Below, piece after piece: positions 1 through 6,339 of a stretch of 11,428 nucleotides of DNA. Both the position numbers and the translations under genes were made by a program. Below the pieces are notes generated by a model. The model searched no databases, was not told the origin of the DNA, and worked only from the letters and a program-made list of their open reading frames with translations. Source of the stretch: Micavibrio aeruginosavorus (GTDB taxonomy: Bacteria > Pseudomonadota > Alphaproteobacteria > Micavibrionales > Micavibrionaceae); the NCBI GenBank assembly GCA_003241475.1, contig QFQB01000066.1, positions 1 to 11,428 of the forward strand, written 5' to 3'. Within the stretch, counting starts at the first letter, position 1. Each line of letters begins with the position of its first letter.

Positions 1-2
1 AT

Positions 3-875
3 ATGTTTCACCGGACGACCAACGAACCAGAAGTTTCCAGAACCACGCAACCGCCGGCCGCGCCGGAACCGGAACAGCAGATGTTCCAGTACCAGAGCAA
101 AGTGATCGAGCAATCCGCTGTCGAGCGTTATGCTAAAAACGAAGCAGTGCAGGCGACCACAAAGGCACCACCGGCAAATCAAAGCCAGCCATTGACCGAA
201 AACCAGTTTTATGTTTATGAATCTACCCTATACCAAGAAGAAAAGGACACTCAAATGACCCCCTCTGACCACGACACCAAATCAGAGTCCAAAGAACAGG
301 GCTCCGCACCATCCAGAATCGATATTCCTGGCGGCGTATTCTCCCGTCCCGGACAAGCTCCGATGGCTGGCCGCGTACCAGGTGCTTACCCAGGTGCCTA
401 CCCAGGCGCCGCTACGTTTGGCGCGCAATCGCCTTCCACGGCAAACGACCCAGCTTCGGGCCGCAAGCTTTACATCGGCCAAGGCATCACGCTTTCGGGC
501 GAAATAGAGTCCTGCGATCACTTGGTTGTTGAAGGAACCGTCGAAGCCGCTCTGAAGGGCGCGAGCGTTCTCGAAATCGCGGAAGCCGGCGCTTACTACG
601 GCACGGTTGATATCGATGAAGCCACCATCGCCGGCCGCTTCGAAGGCGACTTGACGGTTCGCGGTCGTTTGACGATCAAAGCTTCCGGCTCCATCAAGGG
701 CGCGATCACCTACAAGGAACTGGCGATCGAAGCCGGCGCCGCTCTTGACGGCCAAGTTACGCCGCTCGATGCAAAGGCTTCCGCTTCTTCGCGCGGCAAC
801 AAAGTCGGCAAAGCGAAATCCACGGATTTCGGCGCCGAGCTTCCTTTCGAAGGCAAAGCCGTCGCGGCCGAGTAA
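3..875 (+). CDS. Bactofilin family cytoskeletal protein (N-terminus may be cut by window edge)
   Basis: Bactofilins polymerise without nucleotides into filaments or membrane-associated patches that scaffold envelope and cell-shape enzymes. Residues about 156-254 form the repetitive beta-helix domain, with a succession of short Gly/Val/Ile strands such as GRFEGDLTVRGRLTI, followed by a polar Ala/Lys-rich tail. Residues 1-155 are low-complexity and rich in Pro, Gln and Ala, as expected of a disordered flank, with a small PGAY repeat near 127-136. The start is uncertain. The frame is open to the window edge, and no ribosome binding site can be seen for the ATG at 3. An internal ATG at 255 is preceded by AAGGA at 243-247 with 7 bases spacing, which would give a 207-residue protein of more typical bactofilin size. 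No membrane segment is visible. The family call is firm; the start is not. Confidence 0.85.
   Translation: MFHRTTNEPEVSRTTQPPAAPEPEQQMFQYQSKVIEQSAVERYAKNEAVQATTKAPPANQSQPLTENQFYVYESTLYQEEKDTQMTPSDHDTKSESKEQGSAPSRIDIPGGVFSRPGQAPMAGRVPGAYPGAYPGAATFGAQSPSTANDPASGRKLYIGQGITLSGEIESCDHLVVEGTVEAALKGASVLEIAEAGAYYGTVDIDEATIAGRFEGDLTVRGRLTIKASGSIKGAITYKELAIEAGAALDGQVTPLDAKASASSRGNKVGKAKSTDFGAELPFEGKAVAAE
379..410 (+). repeat. Short 12-base in-frame tandem repeat in the bactofilin gene
   Basis: Two near-identical 12-base units (379-390 and 391-402, one base different) and a partial third (403-410) encode the PGAY/PGAY/PGA stretch of the disordered N-terminal flank. The third unit differs only at synonymous or terminal positions. 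Such units can change copy number by slippage without breaking the frame. Confidence 0.6.
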
Positions 876-898
876 TTCGCCAAGCACATATTAAGAAG

Positions 899-924
899 AA
901 CCGGGCCTCGCGCCCGGTTTTTTT
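899..924 (+). terminator. Intrinsic terminator after the bactofilin gene
   Basis: An 8-bp perfect GC-rich stem (AACCGGGC at 899-906 with GCCCGGTT at 912-919) encloses a 5-base loop and runs into seven T residues at 918-924. It starts 23 bases after the bactofilin stop. The T tract overlaps the last codon of the convergent nth gene. On the opposite strand the stem is followed only by a broken T run (TTCTTCTT), so it may also stop nth transcripts, but less efficiently. Confidence 0.92.
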
Positions 925-1558
925 ATGCTTTCGTTTTTTCCTTGAATGCGCAAAGATCATTCACAATGCAGGTAGGGCAAAGAGGCTTTCGCGCAAGGCA
1001 GGTGTAGCGCCCGTGCAGGATCAGCCAATGATGCGCGTGCATCATAAAATCTTGCGGCACGACTTTTTCCAGTTTTTCTTCGACTTTTTCAACCGTGGTT
1101 CCGGGCGCAAGTCCGGTGCGGTTGCTTACGCGAAAGATATGCGTGTCTACCGCCATCGTCGGCTGGGCAAAGGCCATGTTCAAAACAACATTGGCGGTCT
1201 TGCGGCCGACGCCCGGAAGTTTGACCAGTTCGCCGCGATCCGCCGGAACTTCGCCGCCGTAATTGTCGATCAGCATTTGTGAAAGCGCGAGTACGTTCTT
1301 CGCCTTGGTGTTGAACAGGCCGATGGTCTTGATGCAATTTCGTATTTTTTCTTCGCCCAGCGCGACCATTTTTTCCGGCGTGTCGGCAAGCGCGAACAGG
1401 GCGGGGGTCGCTTTATTTACGCTTTTATCCGTTGCCTGTGCCGACAGGGCCACTGCGACCAGAAGCGTGAAAGGATTTGTCCATTCCAGTTCGCCTTTGG
1501 GTTCGGGATTTGCGGCATGCAAACGGGTAAAAAATTCGCGGATTTTGTCCTTGGTCAT
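923..1558 (-). CDS. nth: Endonuclease III (DNA glycosylase/AP lyase)
   Basis: Nth is a bifunctional base-excision repair enzyme. It removes oxidised pyrimidines from DNA and cleaves the abasic site by beta-elimination. The 211-residue length matches the E. coli enzyme. The helix-hairpin-helix LPGVGRKTA carries the catalytic lysine K120, and the conserved aspartate D138 lies in VDTHIFRV. The C-terminal [4Fe-4S] cluster ligands are C187, C194, C197 and C203 in the expected C-x6-C-x2-C-x5-C spacing. These four positions and the catalytic pair fall at the same residue numbers as in E. coli Nth. The ATG at 1558 has no clear Shine-Dalgarno, but the N-terminus aligns with the family from its first residues. 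It ends convergently into the bactofilin terminator and is transcribed divergently from the exported-protein operon at 1693. Confidence 0.97.
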   Translation of the reverse strand: MTKDKIREFFTRLHAANPEPKGELEWTNPFTLLVAVALSAQATDKSVNKATPALFALADTPEKMVALGEEKIRNCIKTIGLFNTKAKNVLALSQMLIDNYGGEVPADRGELVKLPGVGRKTANVVLNMAFAQPTMAVDTHIFRVSNRTGLAPGTTVEKVEEKLEKVVPQDFMMHAHHWLILHGRYTCLARKPLCPTCIVNDLCAFKEKTKA

Positions 1559-1567
1559 GGCGGAGTC

Positions 1568-1617
1568 TTAACGCGTTAACGGATGTTCTGAAAGGGAAAA
1601 CGCTCTTTTTCCGTTAA
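1568..1617. promoter_or_regulatory. Palindrome and inverted repeat just upstream of nth
   Basis: TTAACGCGTTAA at 1568-1579 is a perfect 12-bp palindrome lying 10-21 bases upstream of the nth start codon. Its right half extends to TTAACGG (1576-1582), which is repeated inverted as CCGTTAA at 1611-1617. The three TTAACG-type half-sites in this short divergent region could be a regulator-binding site or transcript structure. No regulator is suggested by the sequence, and chance is possible for AT-rich motifs this short. Confidence 0.4.
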
Positions 1618-1619
1618 GT

Positions 1620-1649
1620 TATGCATTTTAGTCTTGCAAAAAATGCATA
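1620..1649. promoter_or_regulatory. 10-bp inverted repeat in the divergent nth / exported-protein region
   Basis: TATGCATTTT at 1620-1629 is matched by its exact reverse complement AAAATGCATA at 1640-1649, with a 10-base spacer. It lies 44-73 bases upstream of the ATG at 1693. No T run follows it on the + strand, so it is not a terminator. The arrangement fits a dimeric operator or a leader hairpin for the three-gene operon starting at 1693. A convincing -35/-10 pair is not obvious around it. Confidence 0.45.
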
Positions 1650-1692
1650 CAGGGATTTTGATGGAGGCTTCATTTGTTCAAGGAGTTTGCCG

Positions 1693-2415
1693 ATGGGTAT
1701 CATGAAGAAGGCGTTTGCGCCACTGGCGGCATTCGCGGCGTTGGAGGCGCCTCAGCATATTGAAGCGTCTTCCGTTTCGAAAATTGCCTATGCATCTGTC
1801 AGTCCTGTGGATGCTGTTTCCGATGCGGACATGAAAATGCGGCTCTTCGTTTTTGATGCCAAGCTGGAAAATATGGGGCGTGATAAGGGCGTGACGGTTT
1901 CCGAAGGATTGTACGATGAAGTTTTGGGCGTCGCCTGTTCATGGTCAATCCAGAAAATGAGTCTTGCCAAATATCCCGATGCCTCGATCCAGATCATGCA
2001 AAGTCATGAATGCCGCAAGATGAAGCAGCCGAAGGCGTGGCAAAAGAAAATTCCGCCGCCGTTTGAAAAATCCCTCAACAAGATTACATCCGGGGTTTAT
2101 AGCCCGACGGCCAATGTGCGCGATATCGTGCAGGTTATGATGGTTTCAAGCGGAAACCCTCGCGAAACAAATTATCTTGTCCGTCAATGGGACAGCACCC
2201 GTCTTGAAGTTTGCCTGCGCATGGGGACCTTTGATACTTATCCGGTCATAAGGCCCACGCCGGAAGCTGTGGGAATTCTTATGCTTTTAAATCAAATTCC
2301 CAAGAGCGGTCCGAAAGCAATCATGATAGCCGACAACGGTTGCTACAAGCTCGGCAAGGCGGAGTTTTTTGTCAAGCGCGGGCAGGCATTGGGTTTCGGC
2401 ACAGGGCCTGTATAG
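1693..2415 (+). CDS. Predicted exported four-cysteine protein, paralogue of the next gene
   Basis: The function is not recognised. The start at 1693 is chosen because AAGGAG (1680-1685) lies 7 bases upstream; the frame is open further upstream to 1621 but without a ribosome binding site. The N-terminus (Met-Gly-Ile-Met-Lys-Lys followed by a short Ala/Phe/Leu core to about residue 18) looks like a signal peptide with a possible cleavage after IEA, giving a 240-residue precursor. The mature part has exactly four cysteines, at residues 82, 107, 174 and 217. They sit in the contexts GLYDEVLGVACSW, SHEC, EVCLR and NGCYK, and match the next gene in order and nearly in spacing, which suggests two disulfide bonds in the periplasm or outside the cell. 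The gene is first in an apparent operon, 21 bases before its paralogue. It carries about 20 extra residues between the third and fourth cysteine compared with the paralogue. Confidence 0.75.
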   Translation: MGIMKKAFAPLAAFAALEAPQHIEASSVSKIAYASVSPVDAVSDADMKMRLFVFDAKLENMGRDKGVTVSEGLYDEVLGVACSWSIQKMSLAKYPDASIQIMQSHECRKMKQPKAWQKKIPPPFEKSLNKITSGVYSPTANVRDIVQVMMVSSGNPRETNYLVRQWDSTRLEVCLRMGTFDTYPVIRPTPEAVGILMLLNQIPKSGPKAIMIADNGCYKLGKAEFFVKRGQALGFGTGPV

Positions 2416-2436
2416 TTTTTTAAAAACGAGTTGTCT

Positions 2437-3111
2437 ATGCGTATGTTGAATAAAATTTTTGCCATAGCTGGTGCTTCTTTACTTGCAGCGCAAGGAGCGG
2501 CTCATGAAAAAGAAGCGGAGACGCATGCTGTCGGGGCCTTGGATTTCGGCGGAGCCAGTCCTGTTTACGCACTCGAAAATGCGCAGTTGAGCCGCCGTAC
2601 ATTCGGTTTCGGTACCAGTCACCAGATTAAGAAGTTAAAGCCCGTCTGGATTTCAAGCTTCGGCCTCTACGACAAGGTTGTGGGCGTTGCCTGCACATGG
2701 ACTTTGTCCGGCGAGACGGTCGGCGGGAAAGATTCATACAAAGCCGCTAAAATCGTAAGCCAGCGTTGCGCGGTTGCCAGCGTCGAACCCGAAATGTGGA
2801 AGAGGACCATCGGCGATGATTTCACCAAAGAAGGCGCGGGCAATTATACGAATGTGGCGAATCTGACGGGCGATGCCAAACAACTCCTCGAGTTTTCCGA
2901 GAACGCTCTTCCCGTTCGTGAACTGCGCTCATTCCAGTTCCGCACGTGGAACAATGACAAGAAGGAAATTTGCCTGCGTTCCGCTTTGCGCGATCTGAAT
3001 GATGAAAAGGCGCCATGGATCGTGAATATCGATCACGGTTGCTTCAAATTCAGCCAGACGGATTATATGAGCAGGAAGCACAAAGCGTTTCAGGCGAATT
3101 ACGAAGGATAA
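2437..3111 (+). CDS. Predicted exported four-cysteine protein, tandem paralogue of the previous gene
   Basis: The function is not recognised. The ATG at 2437 is preferred over a TTG at 2431 because a weak ACGAG lies 6 bases upstream of it. The protein is 224 residues. It opens with a typical signal peptide (MRMLNKIFAIAGASLLAAQG) with likely cleavage around Ala-Ala before HEKEAE. Four cysteines at residues 86, 111, 179 and 202 sit in GLYDKVVGVACTW, SQRC, EICLR and HGCFK, matching the upstream paralogue. The intervals are 25, 68 and 23 residues here against 25, 67 and 43 there. A shared W followed by ExCLR (TWNNDKKEICLR here, QWDSTRLEVCLR there) and the C-terminal GC-aromatic-K further support homology by tandem duplication. 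The pair has clearly diverged outside these blocks. It probably shares a transcript with its neighbours. Confidence 0.75.
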   Translation: MRMLNKIFAIAGASLLAAQGAAHEKEAETHAVGALDFGGASPVYALENAQLSRRTFGFGTSHQIKKLKPVWISSFGLYDKVVGVACTWTLSGETVGGKDSYKAAKIVSQRCAVASVEPEMWKRTIGDDFTKEGAGNYTNVANLTGDAKQLLEFSENALPVRELRSFQFRTWNNDKKEICLRSALRDLNDEKAPWIVNIDHGCFKFSQTDYMSRKHKAFQANYEG

Positions 3112-3143
3112 TATTTCAACTTAGGCAAACATAGGGGGCTACT

Positions 3144-3500
3144 ATGGCATTATCACATTGGATCGCGGCGTCGGTCGCTACCGTAGCCGGTAGTATGGTC
3201 GGCGGCGTGGCGTTCGGGCATTGGGCGGTTCAAGATGTTTCCAGGCTCAATACACGCATGAACAAATACGAGATTAAAGACGCCGAAAATAAACCGGACC
3301 CAGCGGCATCCGGAAATCTTTCCGGTTCGTTCTATGATGCCGGCAATGCTTCTATGGATTCCGCGCCGATCGCTCCCGAAGAGCCGCAAAACGAAACGTT
3401 GCCAACAGTGACCGAGCCGGAGACGGCGCCAGCGCCTCAAGAACCAGCGCCACCGCCGGAATCATTGCTACCGCCGGAATTTTCGCGCCCGCAACCATAA
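3144..3500 (+). CDS. Small membrane-anchored protein with a Pro/Glu-rich tail
   Basis: This 118-residue protein has one hydrophobic segment at about residues 7-28, rich in Ala, Val and Gly. A short polar linker follows, then a tail from about residue 70 dominated by Pro, Glu and Ala (for example PETAPAPQEPAPPPESLLPP). It could be an uncleaved anchor or a signal peptide, with the tail outside the cytoplasm reaching into the periplasm. AGGGGG at 3133-3138, 5 bases before the ATG, is a strong ribosome binding site. The gene begins 32 bases after the second four-cysteine paralogue, so the three probably form one transcript of envelope proteins. Its stop lies only 4 bases from the end of the convergent dapB, and no terminator separates them. 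No family is recognised. Confidence 0.7.
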   Translation: MALSHWIAASVATVAGSMVGGVAFGHWAVQDVSRLNTRMNKYEIKDAENKPDPAASGNLSGSFYDAGNASMDSAPIAPEEPQNETLPTVTEPETAPAPQEPAPPPESLLPPEFSRPQP

Positions 3501-3504
3501 AAAA

Positions 3505-4266
3505 TTATAAGCCGAGAACATCGCGCATGGTGTAAAGCCCTGCGGGTTTTCCATTCAGCCACGCGGCGGCTTGCAAAGCGCCGCGCGCAAAAAGGGCGCG
3601 GTCGGCTGCGCTGTGGCCCAAAGATATTTTTTCGCCGGCTCCGTAAAATGTGAGCGTGTGATCGCCGACGACATCGCCGCCGCGCGAGACGGCAAAACCT
3701 ATGTCGCCCTGATTGCGCTTGCCGTAGCGGTCCGTCACGAATTCTCCGCGCCCGCCGCGTCCCTTTTGCGCGGCCTTGCCGATGGCAAGAGCGGTTCCAG
3801 AAGGTGCATCGACTTTGTTTTTATGATGTGTTTCCGCGATTTCGATATCCCAAGCGGGACCGAGTTTTGCGGCGGCCTGTTCGACAAGGGCCAGCAGCAG
3901 GTTCACGCCGATGCTCATATTCGCAGCATAGATGATGGGAATGATTTTTGACGCTTCGCGGATGCGTTTTTCTTCTGCCTCATCCAGCCCCGTCGTTCCG
4001 ATCACAAGAGCGGTCTGCGCCTTCACGGCGGCAACAATGTTTTTTTCCGTTGTTTCAGGCGTTGTAAAGTCGATGACGCAGTCGCAAGAGGTCATCAAAT
4101 CGTCGGCTTCGGTGAACACGGAAAAAGTTTCGGACGGAAAATGTTCGGGGTGAATGGTGCGGCTACTGCCCGCCGCCAGTTCCATCGCACCCCATGCGCC
4201 GGATTTCAATTCCGCGACCAGAAGTTTGCCGACGCGTCCTGTGTAGCCTGCGATGCCGAGTTTCAT
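3505..4266 (-). CDS. dapB: 4-hydroxy-tetrahydrodipicolinate reductase
   Basis: DapB reduces 4-hydroxy-tetrahydrodipicolinate with NAD(P)H in the diaminopimelate/lysine pathway, supplying cell-wall cross-links and lysine. The start at 4266 gives 253 residues, close to the usual size, and places the nucleotide-binding glycine motif GIAGYTGRVG at residues 4-13. DFTTPE (66-71) and IGTTG (89-93) are family motifs. The catalytic signature AETHHKNKVDAPSGTA spans 144-159, with the His pair 147-148, general acid K151 and the substrate-binding SGT. The C-terminal GLYTMRDVLGL is also typical. The frame stays open upstream to 4446, but that extension is Pro/Lys-rich, unlike any DapB, and precedes the conserved MKLGIAG start. 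A purine-rich GGAAAG lies about 9 bases before the chosen ATG. Confidence 0.96.
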   Translation of the reverse strand: MKLGIAGYTGRVGKLLVAELKSGAWGAMELAAGSSRTIHPEHFPSETFSVFTEADDLMTSCDCVIDFTTPETTEKNIVAAVKAQTALVIGTTGLDEAEEKRIREASKIIPIIYAANMSIGVNLLLALVEQAAAKLGPAWDIEIAETHHKNKVDAPSGTALAIGKAAQKGRGGRGEFVTDRYGKRNQGDIGFAVSRGGDVVGDHTLTFYGAGEKISLGHSAADRALFARGALQAAAWLNGKPAGLYTMRDVLGL

Positions 4267-4542
4267 GTTTAAGGTCTTTCCGTCTTGGTCAACATTAAGG
4301 TTTTTTATCAGTTTGTTTTGCGTATTTTTTTGTTTTGCGCCGGCTTCAATAGTTCGTTCGGCGAATTTTTTAATTTTACAGGATGGCGGAGCCGGTGTGA
4401 AGGCGTGGATAGGCGTTGCGCGCGGGGCGGGGAGCGAAGGGGACATGCGCCATTTTATGAATTAATTCCTATTATGTCAAGATAAAACACATTTACATAT
4501 TGCGTATATTTTGATAGGGTTTCTGCATTTTTAGGAGATAGA
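4267..4542. other. Divergent intergenic region between dapB and the cyclodipeptide-synthase-like gene
   Basis: This 276-base region contains no gene that I can support. It should hold the promoters for both flanking genes. The right part (about 4460-4530) is distinctly AT-rich, consistent with a promoter for the + gene. TTTACA at 4492-4497 could serve as a -35, but no good -10 lies at the expected distance. AGGAG at 4533-4537 is the ribosome binding site of the gene at 4543. Confidence 0.5.
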
Positions 4543-5562
4543 ATGCGATCCGTTTTTGCAGGAAAAACACAGGAAACGATAGAGGTGAATATGCTTCTGT
4601 CCATGTCGAAGCTGAACGGTTCTTCGGCGGCGCTTTCCGTGCGCCAGCAAACGCCGCAGGATTGCATCGAGATGATGGGGCAGATAGAGCGGCACTTCCC
4701 ATCGGCGAAAATAGATTTCAAATTTATATACACCGATGCGCTTTACCTTAATAAGGACGAGTCGGCTGCGAAAGCAGGAAAGCGCGTCTTGTTCCAGATG
4801 ACGCGCCACCAAGAAGGATTCAAAAAGATCGCGGGCGACCGTGATGTGGAGTTCTTGTCATGGAACCAGAGCATTCTTGATCACAACCAGGGCGGTGTAG
4901 AATCTGCATTAACCGCCATGCACAATCGGTATGCGAAGGACAAAGAGTTTGCGAATCTGGTTGAGGGAGACACGCTGGCGGCAAAACGCGGGGAAATTCC
5001 AGACCGCAATGATGTTGAGTTTATTCTTCAGGAGCTTGTCGAGATTGAAATGATCCGCCGAAACCAAGATGAGCCCAAGGATAAAGTCATCATCGCTTAT
5101 CCGGGGCCGCCTTTGGAAAGCGATTTGTATTTGTCTGATAAGAAACATCCTCTGGGAAAGGCCGCGCCTGTCGGTCATCAGGCTTTCTGGGCGGACCTCT
5201 CAAAACCGGATGGTGTGGTTCTGCATGAATTCACTTTGCCGCAGGAAGAAGAAAAGTTTTCAATTCGAAAATATGCTGTTGCCGCCAGTGCAGCCATGGG
5301 CGTTTTTGCTGCGGCTGTTGGAGGCGTTGCGGCATGGACGCAAGAAGAACCGGATTCAGGCGCCAAAATCACCGAAATCGATGGCGGTACTATTGTTTTA
5401 AACGTCGATGAACGGACGGTTGTTTTTTATGATAGGAGCGATTTGCTTAAACAGGTCGTCATCAGGGATGGGAAGAAAGTTCCTGGTACGAACCGCGCCG
5501 ATTTCGATGTGGCTTTATATGATCAGAAAAGAATCGAAACTTATCTTAGTCAAAATCCTTAA
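4543..5562 (+). CDS. Cyclodipeptide-synthase-like protein with C-terminal membrane anchor (putative)
   Basis: The 339-residue protein starts at an ATG with AGGAG 5 bases upstream. Residues about 15-230 resemble cyclodipeptide synthases, cytosolic Rossmann-fold enzymes related to class I aminoacyl-tRNA synthetases that join two aminoacyl-tRNAs into a diketopiperazine. Against AlbC and YvmC as I remember them, LLSMSKLNGSS (18-28) aligns with the strand and loop bearing the acyl-accepting Ser37 (here S22) and Asn40 (N25). VEFILQEL (158-165) aligns with the block carrying Tyr178 and Glu182 (here F160 and E164), and IIAYPGP (183-189) with the Tyr202 block (Y186, then P187). Distances between these sites agree within three residues. 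The Tyr to Phe change, and an Asn combined with Tyr-Pro (a mix of the NYH and XYP subfamilies), are unusual. A hydrophobic segment at 244-266 is followed by a 70-residue tail (267-339), probably outside the cytoplasm. I see no tailoring oxidase nearby. The gene call is certain; the family call is an inference. Confidence 0.6.
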   Translation: MRSVFAGKTQETIEVNMLLSMSKLNGSSAALSVRQQTPQDCIEMMGQIERHFPSAKIDFKFIYTDALYLNKDESAAKAGKRVLFQMTRHQEGFKKIAGDRDVEFLSWNQSILDHNQGGVESALTAMHNRYAKDKEFANLVEGDTLAAKRGEIPDRNDVEFILQELVEIEMIRRNQDEPKDKVIIAYPGPPLESDLYLSDKKHPLGKAAPVGHQAFWADLSKPDGVVLHEFTLPQEEEKFSIRKYAVAASAAMGVFAAAVGGVAAWTQEEPDSGAKITEIDGGTIVLNVDERTVVFYDRSDLLKQVVIRDGKKVPGTNRADFDVALYDQKRIETYLSQNP

Positions 5563-5568
5563 GATTTC

Positions 5569-6006
5569 TTAGGCCTGCTTATCCCGAATAGCCACCGACA
5601 AACGCACCGTGCAATTCATCTTGCCGCTGTCGTCGAAGGTGTCGATCTGCCACAGATGCATGGAGCGGCCCGTATGAATGGGTTTGCATACGCCGGTAAC
5701 GAGTCCCGATGTTACAGAGCGCAGGTGGTGCGCATGGATTTCAAAACCGACGGCCATTTTCCTGTCGTTCTCGATGCACATCCACGCGGCCACGCTGCCC
5801 ATGGTTTCGGCAAGCACGCAAGAGGAGCCTCCGTGAAGCAGGCCGAACGGTTGAATGGTGCGGTGATCCACCGGCATGGTGGCTTTGAGATAATCATCGC
5901 CGACTTCGGTGAAGTTGATATCGAGAACCTTGTTCACGTTGTCCTTGTGAACGCCGCGGAAATTGTTCAGGTCGTTGATGGTGTAGGGCTTGATCCAGAT
6001 GCTCAT
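5569..6006 (-). CDS. Hotdog-fold acyl-CoA thioesterase (PaaI/YdiI type)
   Basis: This 145-residue single-domain hotdog protein hydrolyses the thioester of an acyl- or aryl-CoA. It closely follows the E. coli YdiI (MenI, 1,4-dihydroxy-2-naphthoyl-CoA thioesterase) pattern: ATMPVDHRTIQPFGLLHGG, then LAETMGS, HAHHLRS and VCKPIHTGR. The expected active-site residues are Q52, H58 and E67. E67 is the catalytic carboxylate at the N-terminus of the central helix, offset by four from YdiI. Nothing in the window points to menaquinone synthesis, so the substrate is open and no symbol is given. Its ATG overlaps the stop of the preceding small membrane protein gene by 4 bases (ATGA), which implies translational coupling. 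It is the last gene of the dnaK-dnaJ cluster and ends 6 bases from the convergent gene on the other strand. Confidence 0.9.
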   Translation of the reverse strand: MSIWIKPYTINDLNNFRGVHKDNVNKVLDINFTEVGDDYLKATMPVDHRTIQPFGLLHGGSSCVLAETMGSVAAWMCIENDRKMAVGFEIHAHHLRSVTSGLVTGVCKPIHTGRSMHLWQIDTFDDSGKMNCTVRLSVAIRDKQA

Positions 6007-6329
6007 GGTTGGCCTGCCTGCGGGCCCTGAACGGTTCTATCGAAGTGACCGACAACCTTGTGCGCGCTACGCCAGAAAAAACCAAAGCCAACGCCGCCAA
6101 CGCCCGTGGCCACGGCTGCTGCGGGTATGCCGACGACGGGTGTCAAGACAACCGCGCCCAGCGCAAAGGCGGCAGAAAGTTTTTTGCCGAGCCTGTTCGC
6201 GTCATATTGCATGGCGTAAGAGGCAAGGCGGTTGGGAATGTTCTCGAACGCGGCCCTTACATCAATGGCCGCATGGGACGAGTTTTTGACCAGCTTGTAG
6301 GCTTGGATATCTTCGATAAATAGCGGCAT
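6003..6329 (-). CDS. Small hydrophobic membrane protein in the dnaKJ cluster
   Basis: The family is not recognised. The 108-residue protein has a polar, mildly amphipathic first half (residues 1-50) and a long Gly/Ala/Val-rich hydrophobic stretch at about 51-85 that could form one long or two tightly packed membrane helices. A short basic and polar tail follows. The ATG at 6329 is preceded by AGGAAA, which overlaps the dnaJ stop codon; only 10 bases separate the two genes. Its stop overlaps the start of the thioesterase gene (ATGA). The packing makes a shared transcript with dnaJ very likely. Whether it takes part in stress response or is merely a passenger cannot be told from sequence. Confidence 0.75.
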   Translation of the reverse strand: MPLFIEDIQAYKLVKNSSHAAIDVRAAFENIPNRLASYAMQYDANRLGKKLSAAFALGAVVLTPVVGIPAAAVATGVGGVGFGFFWRSAHKVVGHFDRTVQGPQAGQP

Positions 6330-6339
6330 GGTTGTTTTC

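Noticed and set aside
282..887. 201-codon open frame opposite the bactofilin gene
   Set aside because: It mirrors the beta-helix coding frame on the other strand, has no ribosome binding site and resembles no family; the bactofilin frame explains the sequence.
2431..2436. TTG start for the second four-cysteine protein
   Set aside because: It adds only two residues, and the weak ribosome binding site is too close to it; the ATG at 2437 is better spaced.
4267..4446. N-terminal extension of DapB to a 313-residue protein
   Set aside because: The added 60 residues have no family counterpart and precede the conserved MKLGIAGYTGRVG start; the 253-residue form has normal length.
5557..5573. Small pseudo-palindrome at the junction of the convergent genes ending at 5562 and 5569
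   Set aside because: The stem is AT-rich with a bulge and a 2-base loop and has no T tract; too weak to call a terminator.
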